A stretch of DNA of 7,665 bases from an uncultured Burkholderiales bacterium (GCA_903887655.1 CAISQQ010000437.1:1-7665); one strand, 5' to 3'; shown: positions 1 to 6,478, numbered from the stretch's first letter. Numbers and translations: made by a program. Notes: generated by a model not told the origin, from the letters alone.

Positions 1-51
1 GTTTGAACCCACCGACGACTCTTCAAAGAGCCAGGAGATTTCAATGTAGCA

Positions 52-73
52 CTCTTGGCGCCGCGCCAAAGAG
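52..73 (+). terminator. Possible hairpin terminator or leader stem-loop
   Basis: CTCTTGGCG at 52-60 pairs with CGCCAAAGAG at 64-73 around a 3-nt loop, giving nine base pairs with a single bulged A at 70. It starts 3 nt after the TAG at 47-49, which is where an upstream terminator would sit. No U-tract follows, so intrinsic termination is doubtful and a leader structure is the alternative. A smaller stem with the same CTCTT/AAGAG ends lies at 19-30. Confidence 0.3.
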
Positions 74-173
74 CGGTTTAACCCTAGGCATTGATTGGGT
101 TTGCCTGTGCGACGGCGATAGCTTCCAAAGTCCTTTAAGCGTTTTTTAGAAATTCTTCCGTTAAAATTGGACC

Positions 174-186
174 TCACCTTTGGTGA
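174..186. promoter_or_regulatory. Perfect short inverted repeat, possible operator
   Basis: TCACC, a TTT spacer and GGTGA form a perfect 13-nt inverted repeat. It starts 6 nt after a TAAAAT hexamer at 162-167, so if that hexamer is a -10 box the repeat would cover the transcription start, a common place for a repressor site. It lies 78 nt before the Rieske gene start. A 5-bp arm is short and can occur by chance, so the operator call is inference. Confidence 0.25.
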
Positions 187-263
187 TCTTGCGCTTGTTC
201 CAGTAGCAACACGCCCAGACGCCATACCTCTTTTCATACGCCCTTTACTGCTCTACCAACCCC

Positions 264-1556
264 ATGCCTATCCCTCACGATGTCAATGAAACCCTTTGTC
301 GCACTGGCCCCAACACCCCCATGGGCCAATTGTTCAGGCGCTACTGGATTCCTTTGCTGATCTCCAGTGAGTTGCCCGACAAGGACGGTGCCCCACTAAG
401 AGTGACGGTTTTGTCTGAAAAATTATTGGCATTTCGAAACACCGATGGCAGTGTCGGCTTGATTGACGAGTTTTGCGCCCACCGAGGCGTCTCCTTGTGG
501 TTTGGACGCAATGAAGAGCACGGTATCCGTTGCCCCTACCATGGCTGGAAATACGACGTGAACGGTCAATGCGTCGATGTCCCCTCCGAGGCAGCCGACA
601 GCGGCTACAGTCAACGCATCAAGCTCAAGTCCTACCCCTGTGTTGAGCAAGGTGGCGTGATATGGACCTACATGGGAGATGCAAGTGAGCAACCGCCTTT
701 GCCCAAATTCGAATGGAATTTGGTGCCCAGTGCCAACCGCTACGTCTCCAAACGGCTGCAAGAATCCAACTACTTGCAAGCCATGGAAGGGGGCATTGAT
801 TCGAGCCATGTGTCGTTTTTGCACAGCGGCGAGTTGCACACCGACCCCTTGCACAAAGGCACCAAAGGCGCCAAATTCCAAGGCGACAAAAAGCCCTTCT
901 TTGAGGTCCAAGAGTCCAGTGGTGGCCTCTTGATTGGCGCGAGAAGAAATGCCGAAGCCGGCACCTACTACTGGAGAATCTCGCAATGGATCATGCCGTG
1001 GTACACCATGATTCCACCCTACGGTGACAACGCCCTCAATGGCCATGCCTTTGTACCCATTGATGATGAAAACTGCTGGGTTTGGAGCATGACGCACAAG
1101 CCCGCTGCGCCCTTGAGCGACGAAGAAATTCACGCCATGGAACACGGCGAAGGCATGTATGCTGAATTGATCCCCGGCACTTACAAAGCCGTGGCCAACA
1201 AACGCAATGATTACTTGATCGACCGAGATCTGCAAAAATCGGGACGCTACTACAGCGGTGTCAAAGGCATTGGCATGCAAGACGGCTCCTTGCAAGAGAG
1301 CATGGGCACGATTCAAGACCGCAGCCTCGAGAATTTGGTCTCAACCGACAACGCCATCATCATGGCGCGCAACCGCTTACTCAAGGCGGCGAAGAATTTG
1401 GAAAAAGGCGTTGCGCCCCCAGGACTCGATCAAGACTCGCATTTTGTGCGCTCCGCCTCCGTTGAGTTGCCCGTGGGTGTTCCCTTCAAGGAAGCCGCTG
1501 CAGAGAACTTGAAAGCCGCTTTGGGGCAATCCCATGTTTCCAAGATTTCTGTTTGA
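264..1556 (+). CDS. Aromatic ring-hydroxylating (Rieske) oxygenase alpha subunit, phthalate 4,5-dioxygenase type
   Basis: This 430-residue protein is a Rieske non-heme iron oxygenase, the terminal component that uses O2 and electrons from a separate reductase to hydroxylate, dihydroxylate or O-demethylate an organic substrate in the cytoplasm. The Rieske [2Fe-2S] motif is C71-x-H73 and C90-x2-H93, in CAHRG and CPYHGWKY. The catalytic domain has D179-x2-H182-x4-H187, matching the bridging Asp and the two iron His ligands of naphthalene dioxygenase. D340, in MQDGSLQESMG, is the likely third iron ligand. The N-terminal GPNTPMGQLFRRYW block and the QESMGTIQDRSLENL block are typical of the phthalate 4,5-dioxygenase (Pht3/OphA2-like) group, and the length fits it. 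It is the first gene of a compact operon. No beta subunit, ferredoxin or reductase gene is present in the window. The substrate is unknown: phthalate, a phenoxy or methoxy aromatic, or another acid are all possible. Confidence 0.93.
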   Translation: MPIPHDVNETLCRTGPNTPMGQLFRRYWIPLLISSELPDKDGAPLRVTVLSEKLLAFRNTDGSVGLIDEFCAHRGVSLWFGRNEEHGIRCPYHGWKYDVNGQCVDVPSEAADSGYSQRIKLKSYPCVEQGGVIWTYMGDASEQPPLPKFEWNLVPSANRYVSKRLQESNYLQAMEGGIDSSHVSFLHSGELHTDPLHKGTKGAKFQGDKKPFFEVQESSGGLLIGARRNAEAGTYYWRISQWIMPWYTMIPPYGDNALNGHAFVPIDDENCWVWSMTHKPAAPLSDEEIHAMEHGEGMYAELIPGTYKAVANKRNDYLIDRDLQKSGRYYSGVKGIGMQDGSLQESMGTIQDRSLENLVSTDNAIIMARNRLLKAAKNLEKGVAPPGLDQDSHFVRSASVELPVGVPFKEAAAENLKAALGQSHVSKISV

Positions 1557-1566
1557 TTGGCCGACC

Positions 1567-2568
1567 ATGAGCTTTTATCGTCCTGGGCTTACCGCCCTCA
1601 TGGCCCTCTTGGGCCTCTTATCCCTCTTGGCGGGTACCAGCGGTTTTTCACAAACCACCCCCTCAGTGCCCGCGTCGAGTGCCCCGCTGCAGTTCATCGT
1701 CCCCTCGTCACCGGGCACGACTGGGGATCAGTTGGCGCGCTTGATTGGCGCCAAGATCACCCTTCGCACAGGCAGCCCCGTCATGGTGGACAACCGCTTG
1801 GGTGCGGGCGGCCTCATTGGGATCGATGCCGTGGCCAAGGCGGCGGCAGACGGCAAAACCTACTTGTTTTCAGCAACCGCTTTCAGCACGCTGGCCGCGC
1901 TCAGGAACGATTTGCCCTATGACCCCATCAAAAATTTCGCACCCGTCGTCTTGCTGGGCACGAGTCCCTTGGTGTTTGTGGTCAACAACAACGTTCCCGC
2001 CCAAAACCTCAAGGAATTTGTCGACTATGTGGGCAAACAACGCCCCAATGCGGTGAATTACGCCTCACCAGGCGTGGGCAGTGTTCATCACTTGACCATG
2101 GAGATGTTTTTGCAGCACACGGGCCTGCAGATGACGCACGTGCCCTACAAGGCCAGCGCCAATTCATTGACCGACATCGTGGCCGGCCACGTTCAATCCG
2201 GTTTTGTGGTTCTCCAAACTGCCACCCAATTGGTGCAAAGCGGCAAAATGCGCATGCTCGCCATCATGGGCACCAGCCATGCCGCACAGTTCCCCAACAC
2301 CCCCACCTTCATCGAGTCGGGCTTCGCTTTGCCAGTGATCAATGCGTGGTTTGGAATCTCAGCCCCAGCCAATGTGCCAGCGGCCACGCTCAACGCTTTC
2401 AATGCGGAGATCAATCAAATACTCAAGCTGCCCGATGTGCAACTCGGTATGCAAAAGATGGGGGTCAATCCGGCTGGTGGCTCCGCTGACAAGCTCGAAG
2501 CCTTGGTGAAAAATGAAATCAAAATTTGGAGCCAAGTGGTGAAGAAGGCCGAGATCACACTCGAGTGA
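1567..2568 (+). CDS. Bug/TctC family tripartite tricarboxylate-type periplasmic substrate-binding protein
   Basis: This 333-residue protein is an extracytoplasmic solute receptor of the Bug (Bordetella uptake gene)/TctC family, which binds carboxylates and similar anions in the periplasm. A basic residue and a hydrophobic stretch at about residues 5-28 (GLTALMALLGLLSLLAG) form a signal peptide, with cleavage likely near SGFSQ. Family hallmarks follow: FIVPSSPGTTGDQLAR (43-58), DNRLGAGGLIG (75-85), DLPYDPIKNFAPV, ASPGVGSVHHLTMEMF and THVPYKAS. The usual YKGxxPA reads YKASANS here, a small deviation near the ligand loop. I chose ATG 1567 because it gives a clean signal peptide 10 nt after the Rieske stop. 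ATG 1534 is in frame, would overlap the Rieske gene and would add 11 residues. Neither start has a clear Shine-Dalgarno sequence, so coupling to the upstream gene is likely. No TctA/TctB membrane subunits are nearby. Confidence 0.92.
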   Translation: MSFYRPGLTALMALLGLLSLLAGTSGFSQTTPSVPASSAPLQFIVPSSPGTTGDQLARLIGAKITLRTGSPVMVDNRLGAGGLIGIDAVAKAAADGKTYLFSATAFSTLAALRNDLPYDPIKNFAPVVLLGTSPLVFVVNNNVPAQNLKEFVDYVGKQRPNAVNYASPGVGSVHHLTMEMFLQHTGLQMTHVPYKASANSLTDIVAGHVQSGFVVLQTATQLVQSGKMRMLAIMGTSHAAQFPNTPTFIESGFALPVINAWFGISAPANVPAATLNAFNAEINQILKLPDVQLGMQKMGVNPAGGSADKLEALVKNEIKIWSQVVKKAEITLE

Positions 2569-3704
2569 AATTTTTTAAAGAACATGACTTGAAGCCTCAC
2601 CCCCAACCCGTGCTCGCCGCCGTTGCCTACCCCGACTTGACCATTGAGTTGAGGGAGTTTGACCCACCCGCCATCACCGAGTCCACAGGCCTGCTGCGAG
2701 TGGACAAGACTGGCATTTGTGGCAGCGATTGGCCTTACTTTAAAACCTACCCCAGCAGCAAAGGCCCCATGATTTTGGGCCACGAAACAGTGGGCACCAT
2801 CACCGCACAGGGCAGTGAGGCGTTTTCCAGATGGGGGGTCCAAGAAGGGGATCGGGTGGCACTGGAGGAGTACTTGCCCTGCGGCCACTGCCACTATTGC
2901 CGCACGGGGGATTTTCGCCTTTGCGATGAAACCGATACCCTGCTTGGCAATGGGGTGCGTTACGGCTCGACCCCGACGGCCCTGGCGCCGTCTCTTTGGG
3001 GTGGCTACGCCCAGTACCAGTATCTGCACGCCAAAACCGTGTTTCACAAAGTGCCGCCGACGATCTCCTCGGAATTGGCAACACTCGCCCTGCCCTTGGG
3101 CAACGGCGTGGAGTGGGCCGTGCTCCAGGGCAAGGCCACGCTTGGCAAGTGCGTGGTGATCCAAGGCCCGGGACAGCAAGGCTTGGCCTGCGTGGTGGCG
3201 GCCAAGCAAGCCGGAACCTCCTTGATCATCGTCACGGGTTTGAAGCGCGATGCCCATCGCTTGGCGCTGGCCCGAACACTGGGGGCACACCACACCGTGT
3301 GCGTCGATGAGGTGGATTTGCTCGAGACTGTGGGTGAGTTGACTGGCGGTCTGCTGGCCGATGTGGTGATTGATTGCGCCTCGGGTGGGGCCGACACCAT
3401 CGTCTCGGCCATTCAAATCGCCAGAAAAGGCGGCATGGTGATGCTTTGCGGCAGAAAAGGCGTGCCCGTCGAGCAGTTTCACAGCGATCAACTCTTTAGA
3501 AAACACCTCACCTTAAGGGGCATGCGAGGCCACAGCTATCAAGCTGTCGAGATGGCGCTTGAGATCATCGCGTCCAAAGCGTTTGCCTTGGACCAACTGT
3601 GCACCCACCATTTTGCGTTGGGTGAACTCAAAGAGGCCCTCCACACCGTTGGCGGACAAGGTCAGCCGGGTGCCATCCACTGCGTTGTGGATCCTTGGGC
3701 GTGA
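2565..3704 (+). CDS. Zinc-dependent medium-chain alcohol/polyol dehydrogenase (MDR superfamily)
   Basis: From a GTG at 2565 this is a 379-residue zinc-type medium-chain dehydrogenase, a cytoplasmic NAD(P)-linked enzyme oxidising an alcohol to a ketone or aldehyde, in the threonine/sorbitol dehydrogenase-like group. Catalytic zinc ligands C52 (GICGSD) and H73-E74 (LGHE) are present, and C106, C109, C112 and C120 form the structural-zinc lobe (CGHCHYC). The Rossmann nucleotide loop is GPGQQG at 201-206. The expected third catalytic zinc ligand is not obvious: the region around 176-184 reads ALPLGNGVE. No acidic residue is evident at the end of the second Rossmann strand (VTGLKRD), so NAD or NADP preference is open. 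The GTG overlaps the Bug stop as GTGA, which suggests translational coupling. A TTG at 2526 is an in-frame alternative but would overlap the Bug gene by 43 nt. No in-frame ATG exists before the catalytic domain. The substrate is unknown. Confidence 0.9.
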   Translation: MKFFKEHDLKPHPQPVLAAVAYPDLTIELREFDPPAITESTGLLRVDKTGICGSDWPYFKTYPSSKGPMILGHETVGTITAQGSEAFSRWGVQEGDRVALEEYLPCGHCHYCRTGDFRLCDETDTLLGNGVRYGSTPTALAPSLWGGYAQYQYLHAKTVFHKVPPTISSELATLALPLGNGVEWAVLQGKATLGKCVVIQGPGQQGLACVVAAKQAGTSLIIVTGLKRDAHRLALARTLGAHHTVCVDEVDLLETVGELTGGLLADVVIDCASGGADTIVSAIQIARKGGMVMLCGRKGVPVEQFHSDQLFRKHLTLRGMRGHSYQAVEMALEIIASKAFALDQLCTHHFALGELKEALHTVGGQGQPGAIHCVVDPWA

Positions 3705-3711
3705 AATTGCC

Positions 3712-3785
3712 ATACTGAAAAACCGACACACACCCTCTCCTCTCATCTCCTTGCTTTGCCTTGCCTTGTACTCCCAAGACATTCA
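3712..3785 (+). terminator. Possible Rho-dependent termination region (C-rich, G-poor)
   Basis: The stretch just after the dehydrogenase stop is unusually rich in C and poor in G on the plus strand. In 3721-3780 I count about 26 C and 6 G in 60 nt, which is the composition of a Rho utilisation site. No intrinsic hairpin followed by a U-tract was found between the convergent genes. Rho-dependent termination is inferred from composition and position only. Confidence 0.3.
3749..3768 (+). repeat. Short tandem pentamer repeat (CCTTG)x4 with one mismatch
   Basis: The units read CCTTG, CTTTG, CCTTG, CCTTG. The repeat is noncoding and lies between the convergent dehydrogenase and CoA-transferase genes, inside the C-rich tract. 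It is short, so it may only reflect the pyrimidine bias of this spacer. Confidence 0.5.
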
Positions 3786-3879
3786 AGAGGAGCGGGACCG
3801 TCCTGGTGGCTCAATGCCGGGCGGCTTGATGACGTTGGCCCCAAGAATGCTTGAACGAGTGCGAGCTTGAAGCCCGACC
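3783..3879 (-). other. Possible decayed or frameshifted 3' extension of the CoA-transferase gene
   Basis: Directly downstream of the CoA-transferase stop on the minus strand, a different frame stays open to a TGA at 3783-3785. It spans the gene's own end and repeats its last motifs. The gene ends SSAAPVLGANHVKRRS, while the other frame reads SSAAPEVGLQ and then SILGANVIKPPG before ending in RSRSS. DNA matches are partial, for example AGCGC-GC-CCTG in both copies. This could be a diverged partial duplication, the remnant of a longer C-terminus after a frameshift, or coincidence. Confidence 0.25.
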
Positions 3880-5028
3880 TCAGGAGCGGCGCTTGACGTG
3901 ATTCGCACCCAGCACAGGGGCCGCGCTAGAGATGGCAGGTCGCACACCATCAAAGGAAAGCGGCAAGCCTGTGAGTGTGAAATCCTCACCCGGGACGGCC
4001 TGTCTCAAGCCCAGCGCCGCCACCTGCGGGTGCGCCAAGGCCTCGGGCAAGGAATGAATGGGCGAGCATGGGACCCCCACGGCTTCAAAGGCGGCTTCCC
4101 AGTGAAGTCTTGACTGGGTCAACAAGATGGGGCACAAGAGCTCGAACAAGGCCGCTTTGTTCTCAATGCGCAGGCGGTTGCTGGCAAAACGCGGGTCGCT
4201 GGGCCACTGGGTTTGGCCAAGCACGGCGCACAATTTGGCAAACAAGCGGTCGTTGCCACAACAAATGAGCAAAGGACCATCTTGGGTGTCAAAGGCTTCG
4301 TAAGGCACAAAACTGGGGTGCCCCGATGCGTGCCTGACCGGCAACTGCTGTTGATTCAGATAAGCCTCGCTGTGTTGCCCGTTCCAGACCAGTGCCGTCT
4401 CCAACAAGGACGCATTGACCACCCCACCAAGATTGGTGTGGCGGCGTTTTTCCAGCATGGACAAGACACCAATGACGGCCCACATGCCAGTGCCTTGGTC
4501 ACACACCGAGGCCCCGATGCGAATGGGGGGATCCTCGGGTCCGCCATTGGTGCTGGACAAACCACTGAAGGCCTGGATCAAAGGCTCATAGCCTGGCCTG
4601 CTGTTCATGGGGCCCGTGTGCCCAAAGGCGGAAATCTCAGCATAAATCAATCGCGGCCAACGCGCGCACAAGCTCGCCGCATCAATCCCCAGCGCGTGAG
4701 TGACACCGGGCCTGAGGTTATGGATCAAGATGTCCGTTGTCTCGAGAAGTGAGTGAAGGGCTTGCAGCCCCTCTGGGCTTTTGAGATCGAGCGCGATGGA
4801 TTGCTTGCCACGATTAAAGAGGTGAAAGTTGAGCGCATCCCCGTGACGAAATGCAGCACCCATGCGGCGTGCATCGTCTCCGCCAACACATTTCTCAATC
4901 TTCAAGACCTCTGCCCCGAGGTCGCTCAAGATCGCGCCCGCAAAGGGGGCGGACAGCACCTGTCCGAGCTCGATCACCCGAATGCCACTCAATGGCAATG
5001 CGTTGGGGTTTTGAGCGGAGGGTGTCAT
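3880..5028 (-). CDS. Family III CoA-transferase (CaiB/BaiF/formyl-CoA transferase-like), subunit or enzyme 2
   Basis: From ATG 5028 this is a 382-residue cytoplasmic family III CoA-transferase, which moves CoA between carboxylic acids through an aspartyl-anhydride/thioester intermediate. The N-terminal signature GIRVIELGQVLSAPFAG (about 16-32) precedes LSDLGAEVLKIE. The NRGKQSIALDLK and LRPG segments are typical CoA-binding-fold elements. D177 in GASVCDQGTG matches the catalytic Asp of formyl-CoA transferase, and the VVNASLLE block follows. The C-terminus is short and lacks the family's usual ending LGEHTxEILxELG, which the neighbouring paralogue retains. ATG 5064 is in frame and adds 12 residues. 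Neither start has a strong Shine-Dalgarno sequence: 5064 has only a weak GGGG, and a run of seven C residues lies between the two. It follows the other CoA-transferase after about 100 nt, so co-transcription is likely. The CoA donor and acceptor are unknown. Confidence 0.9.
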   Translation of the reverse strand: MTPSAQNPNALPLSGIRVIELGQVLSAPFAGAILSDLGAEVLKIEKCVGGDDARRMGAAFRHGDALNFHLFNRGKQSIALDLKSPEGLQALHSLLETTDILIHNLRPGVTHALGIDAASLCARWPRLIYAEISAFGHTGPMNSRPGYEPLIQAFSGLSSTNGGPEDPPIRIGASVCDQGTGMWAVIGVLSMLEKRRHTNLGGVVNASLLETALVWNGQHSEAYLNQQQLPVRHASGHPSFVPYEAFDTQDGPLLICCGNDRLFAKLCAVLGQTQWPSDPRFASNRLRIENKAALFELLCPILLTQSRLHWEAAFEAVGVPCSPIHSLPEALAHPQVAALGLRQAVPGEDFTLTGLPLSFDGVRPAISSAAPVLGANHVKRRS

Positions 5029-5129
5029 GGAGTTGGGGGGGCAAGGGTAAACGTGCTTGGCCATCAGGGCCCCAGGGTGCCTGAAAGCTGTTGGCGAAAA
5101 CGCTCTTGCCGATTATGGCTCAAAGTCGA

Positions 5130-6311
5130 TCAAATAGCCGATGAGGTCCTGAGGGCTTCGATACCCGCTGGATCGATTCCGAGCTCACGCAGTATCTCAT
5201 CGGTGTGCTCGCCCACACCGGGCACGGGGTCCATGCGGTAGTCAAAGCCACTGTGCACACCCGGGGGCAAGAGCGCCGACAAGGATCCCACGGGAGAGGC
5301 AATGGTGCGAAAACGCTCTCGTGCCAAGAGCTGAGGGTGGCGCCACAAGTCGGCCACCTCGTTGACCTGGGCATTGGCAATTTGCGCCTCATCCAAGCGC
5401 GCGCAGATCTGCTGCGCAGTCAGTGACTTGAAGGCCTGCTCAATGATGGCTTTGAGCGCTGCGCGGTGTTCGCTGCGTTTGGCATTGAGCTCAAAGCGTG
5501 GGTCTTGGGCCAGACTGGCATTGAGCAGCACTTTCGAGCAAAACTGCTTCCACTCGCGCTCGTTTTGCAAACCCAGCATCACCGTCTTGCCGTCTCCCGC
5601 CTCAAAGGGGCCATAGGGATAGATGGTCGCGTGAGACGCGCCTTGGCGAGTCGGTGGCGTTTGCCCCTCATAGGCGTAGTACAGGGGGAAACCCATCCAT
5701 TCACTGAGGGACTCGAGCATCGAGACATCGATGTGCGAGCCATGGTGGGTGTTTTTTCGCTGCAGCAAAGCGGCCAAGATGCTGCTGTAGGCGTACATGC
5801 CTGCAGCGATGTCGGCAATCGAATTACCGGCTTTGCACGGCTCCTCCTCGGTGCCGGTCACGGAGAGAAAAGCCGCTTCACTTTGGATCAACAAATCGTA
5901 AGCCTTTTTGTCGCGATAAGGGCCATTGCCGCCATAGCCTGAAATATCACACACGATGAGTTGAGGGTGACTGTGTTGCAGCGTTTCATAATCAAGCCCC
6001 ATGCGCGCCGTGGCCCCAGGGGCCAAGTTTTGAACCAAGACGTCGGCCTTGGCGATGAGCTTGAGCAAGACATCGAGTGCGGCAGGCTGCTTCAAGTCCA
6101 AGGTGAGGCTTTCCTTGGAGCGGTTGGTCCAGACAAAGTGAGAGGACATGCCATGAGCACGCTCATCGTAGTCGCGGGCAAAGTCTCCGCTTTGGGTTCG
6201 CTCAATTTTGATCACCCGAGCGCCCATGTCGGCCAACTGTCGGGTGCAAAACGGCGCCGCAATGGCGTGCTCGAGCGAGACCACCACGACACCATCAAGT
6301 GGACGTGACAT
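5130..6311 (-). CDS. Family III CoA-transferase (CaiB/BaiF-like), subunit or enzyme 1
   Basis: This 393-residue protein has the complete family III CoA-transferase architecture. It starts with LDGVVVVSLEHAIAAPF (5-21) and then ADMGARVIKIER. Next come NRSKESLTLDLK and VLVQNLAPG, GYGGNGPY with KKAYDLLIQ, and D167 in NSIADIAAG as the expected catalytic aspartate. SHIDVSMLES follows, and it ends with the usual GVGEHTDEILRELG. The start is well supported: AGGAG (plus-strand 6318-6322) lies 6 nt before ATG 6311. Family members include formyl-, succinyl-, mesaconyl- and citramalate-CoA transferases and carnitine CoA-transferase. The sequence alone does not say which acid is used here. It is clearly paralogous to, but well diverged from, the downstream CoA-transferase, so the pair does not look like a recent duplication. 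They may form a heteromer like BbsEF or SptAB, or act separately. Confidence 0.93.
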   Translation of the reverse strand: MSRPLDGVVVVSLEHAIAAPFCTRQLADMGARVIKIERTQSGDFARDYDERAHGMSSHFVWTNRSKESLTLDLKQPAALDVLLKLIAKADVLVQNLAPGATARMGLDYETLQHSHPQLIVCDISGYGGNGPYRDKKAYDLLIQSEAAFLSVTGTEEEPCKAGNSIADIAAGMYAYSSILAALLQRKNTHHGSHIDVSMLESLSEWMGFPLYYAYEGQTPPTRQGASHATIYPYGPFEAGDGKTVMLGLQNEREWKQFCSKVLLNASLAQDPRFELNAKRSEHRAALKAIIEQAFKSLTAQQICARLDEAQIANAQVNEVADLWRHPQLLARERFRTIASPVGSLSALLPPGVHSGFDYRMDPVPGVGEHTDEILRELGIDPAGIEALRTSSAI

Positions 6312-6317
6312 TGCTGA

Positions 6318-6322
6318 CTCCT
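6318..6322 (-). promoter_or_regulatory. Ribosome binding site of the upstream CoA-transferase gene
   Basis: The minus strand reads AGGAG with a 6-nt spacer to the ATG at 6311. This is the best Shine-Dalgarno match of any gene in the window, and it fixes that start. Confidence 0.75.
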
Positions 6323-6349
6323 GTGCTGAAGGGATATGAAGGCTGGGTC

Positions 6350-6377
6350 ATTATCCTGGATTGCGATGAGTTCTCCA
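6350..6377 (-). promoter_or_regulatory. Candidate sigma-70 promoter for the CoA-transferase operon
   Basis: On the minus strand a TGGAGA (6377-6372, 4 of 6 to consensus) is followed after 16 nt by GATAAT (6355-6350, 5 of 6). Transcription would start near 6343, leaving a leader of about 30 nt before the ATG. The position is sensible but the -35 match is weak. Confidence 0.3.
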
Positions 6378-6395
6378 TTCCAACGCTCAAGTCTG

Positions 6396-6410
6396 ATGGG
6401 CCTGGGCCAT
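6396..6410. promoter_or_regulatory. 15-nt palindrome, possible operator in the divergent promoter region
   Basis: ATGGGCCTGGGCCAT is a palindrome with six of seven possible pairs around a central T. A smaller TTGG/CCAA inverted repeat follows at 6424-6436. Both lie between the candidate minus-strand promoter and the extended -10 for the plus-strand gene, where a shared regulator would bind. No regulator gene is present in the window to pair with it. Confidence 0.25.
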
Positions 6411-6478
6411 GGAGAGTGTTGAATTGGTCCGGCCAAGCGGTGCAAGGGTTCAAGCCGATCCGCCACCGATGGGTCAAA

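Larger units (their letters stand above)
1..263. other. Leader/intergenic region upstream of the Rieske oxygenase gene
   Basis: No complete gene is visible here. An open frame entering from the left edge ends at a TAG at 47-49 and could be the last 15 codons of an upstream plus-strand gene, but it is too short to identify. The same TAG directly follows an ATG at 44-46 that has an AGGAG at 33-37, giving a start-stop arrangement. Inverted repeats lie at 19-30, 52-73 and 174-186. A TAAAAT hexamer at 162-167 resembles a sigma-70 -10 box, but no good -35 box lies 16-18 nt upstream. There is no clear Shine-Dalgarno sequence before the ATG at 264. Confidence 0.5.

Noticed and set aside
1..10. GTTTGAACCC resembling part of a tRNA T-arm
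   Set aside because: Neither strand shows the rest of a cloverleaf within the window.
423..1316. 297-codon open frame on the minus strand opposite the Rieske gene
   Set aside because: It lies wholly antisense to a confidently identified oxygenase, shows no family motif, and is explained by the codon bias of the real gene.
2415..3506. 363-codon open frame on the minus strand opposite the dehydrogenase
   Set aside because: It overlaps the real dehydrogenase and the Bug 3' end. Its composition (many His, Gly, Gln) is typical of an antisense shadow, and no domain was recognised.
4213..5241. Long plus-strand frames (179 and 162 codons) across the CoA-transferase genes
   Set aside because: They are antisense to two intact CoA-transferases with clear motifs and show no recognisable domain.
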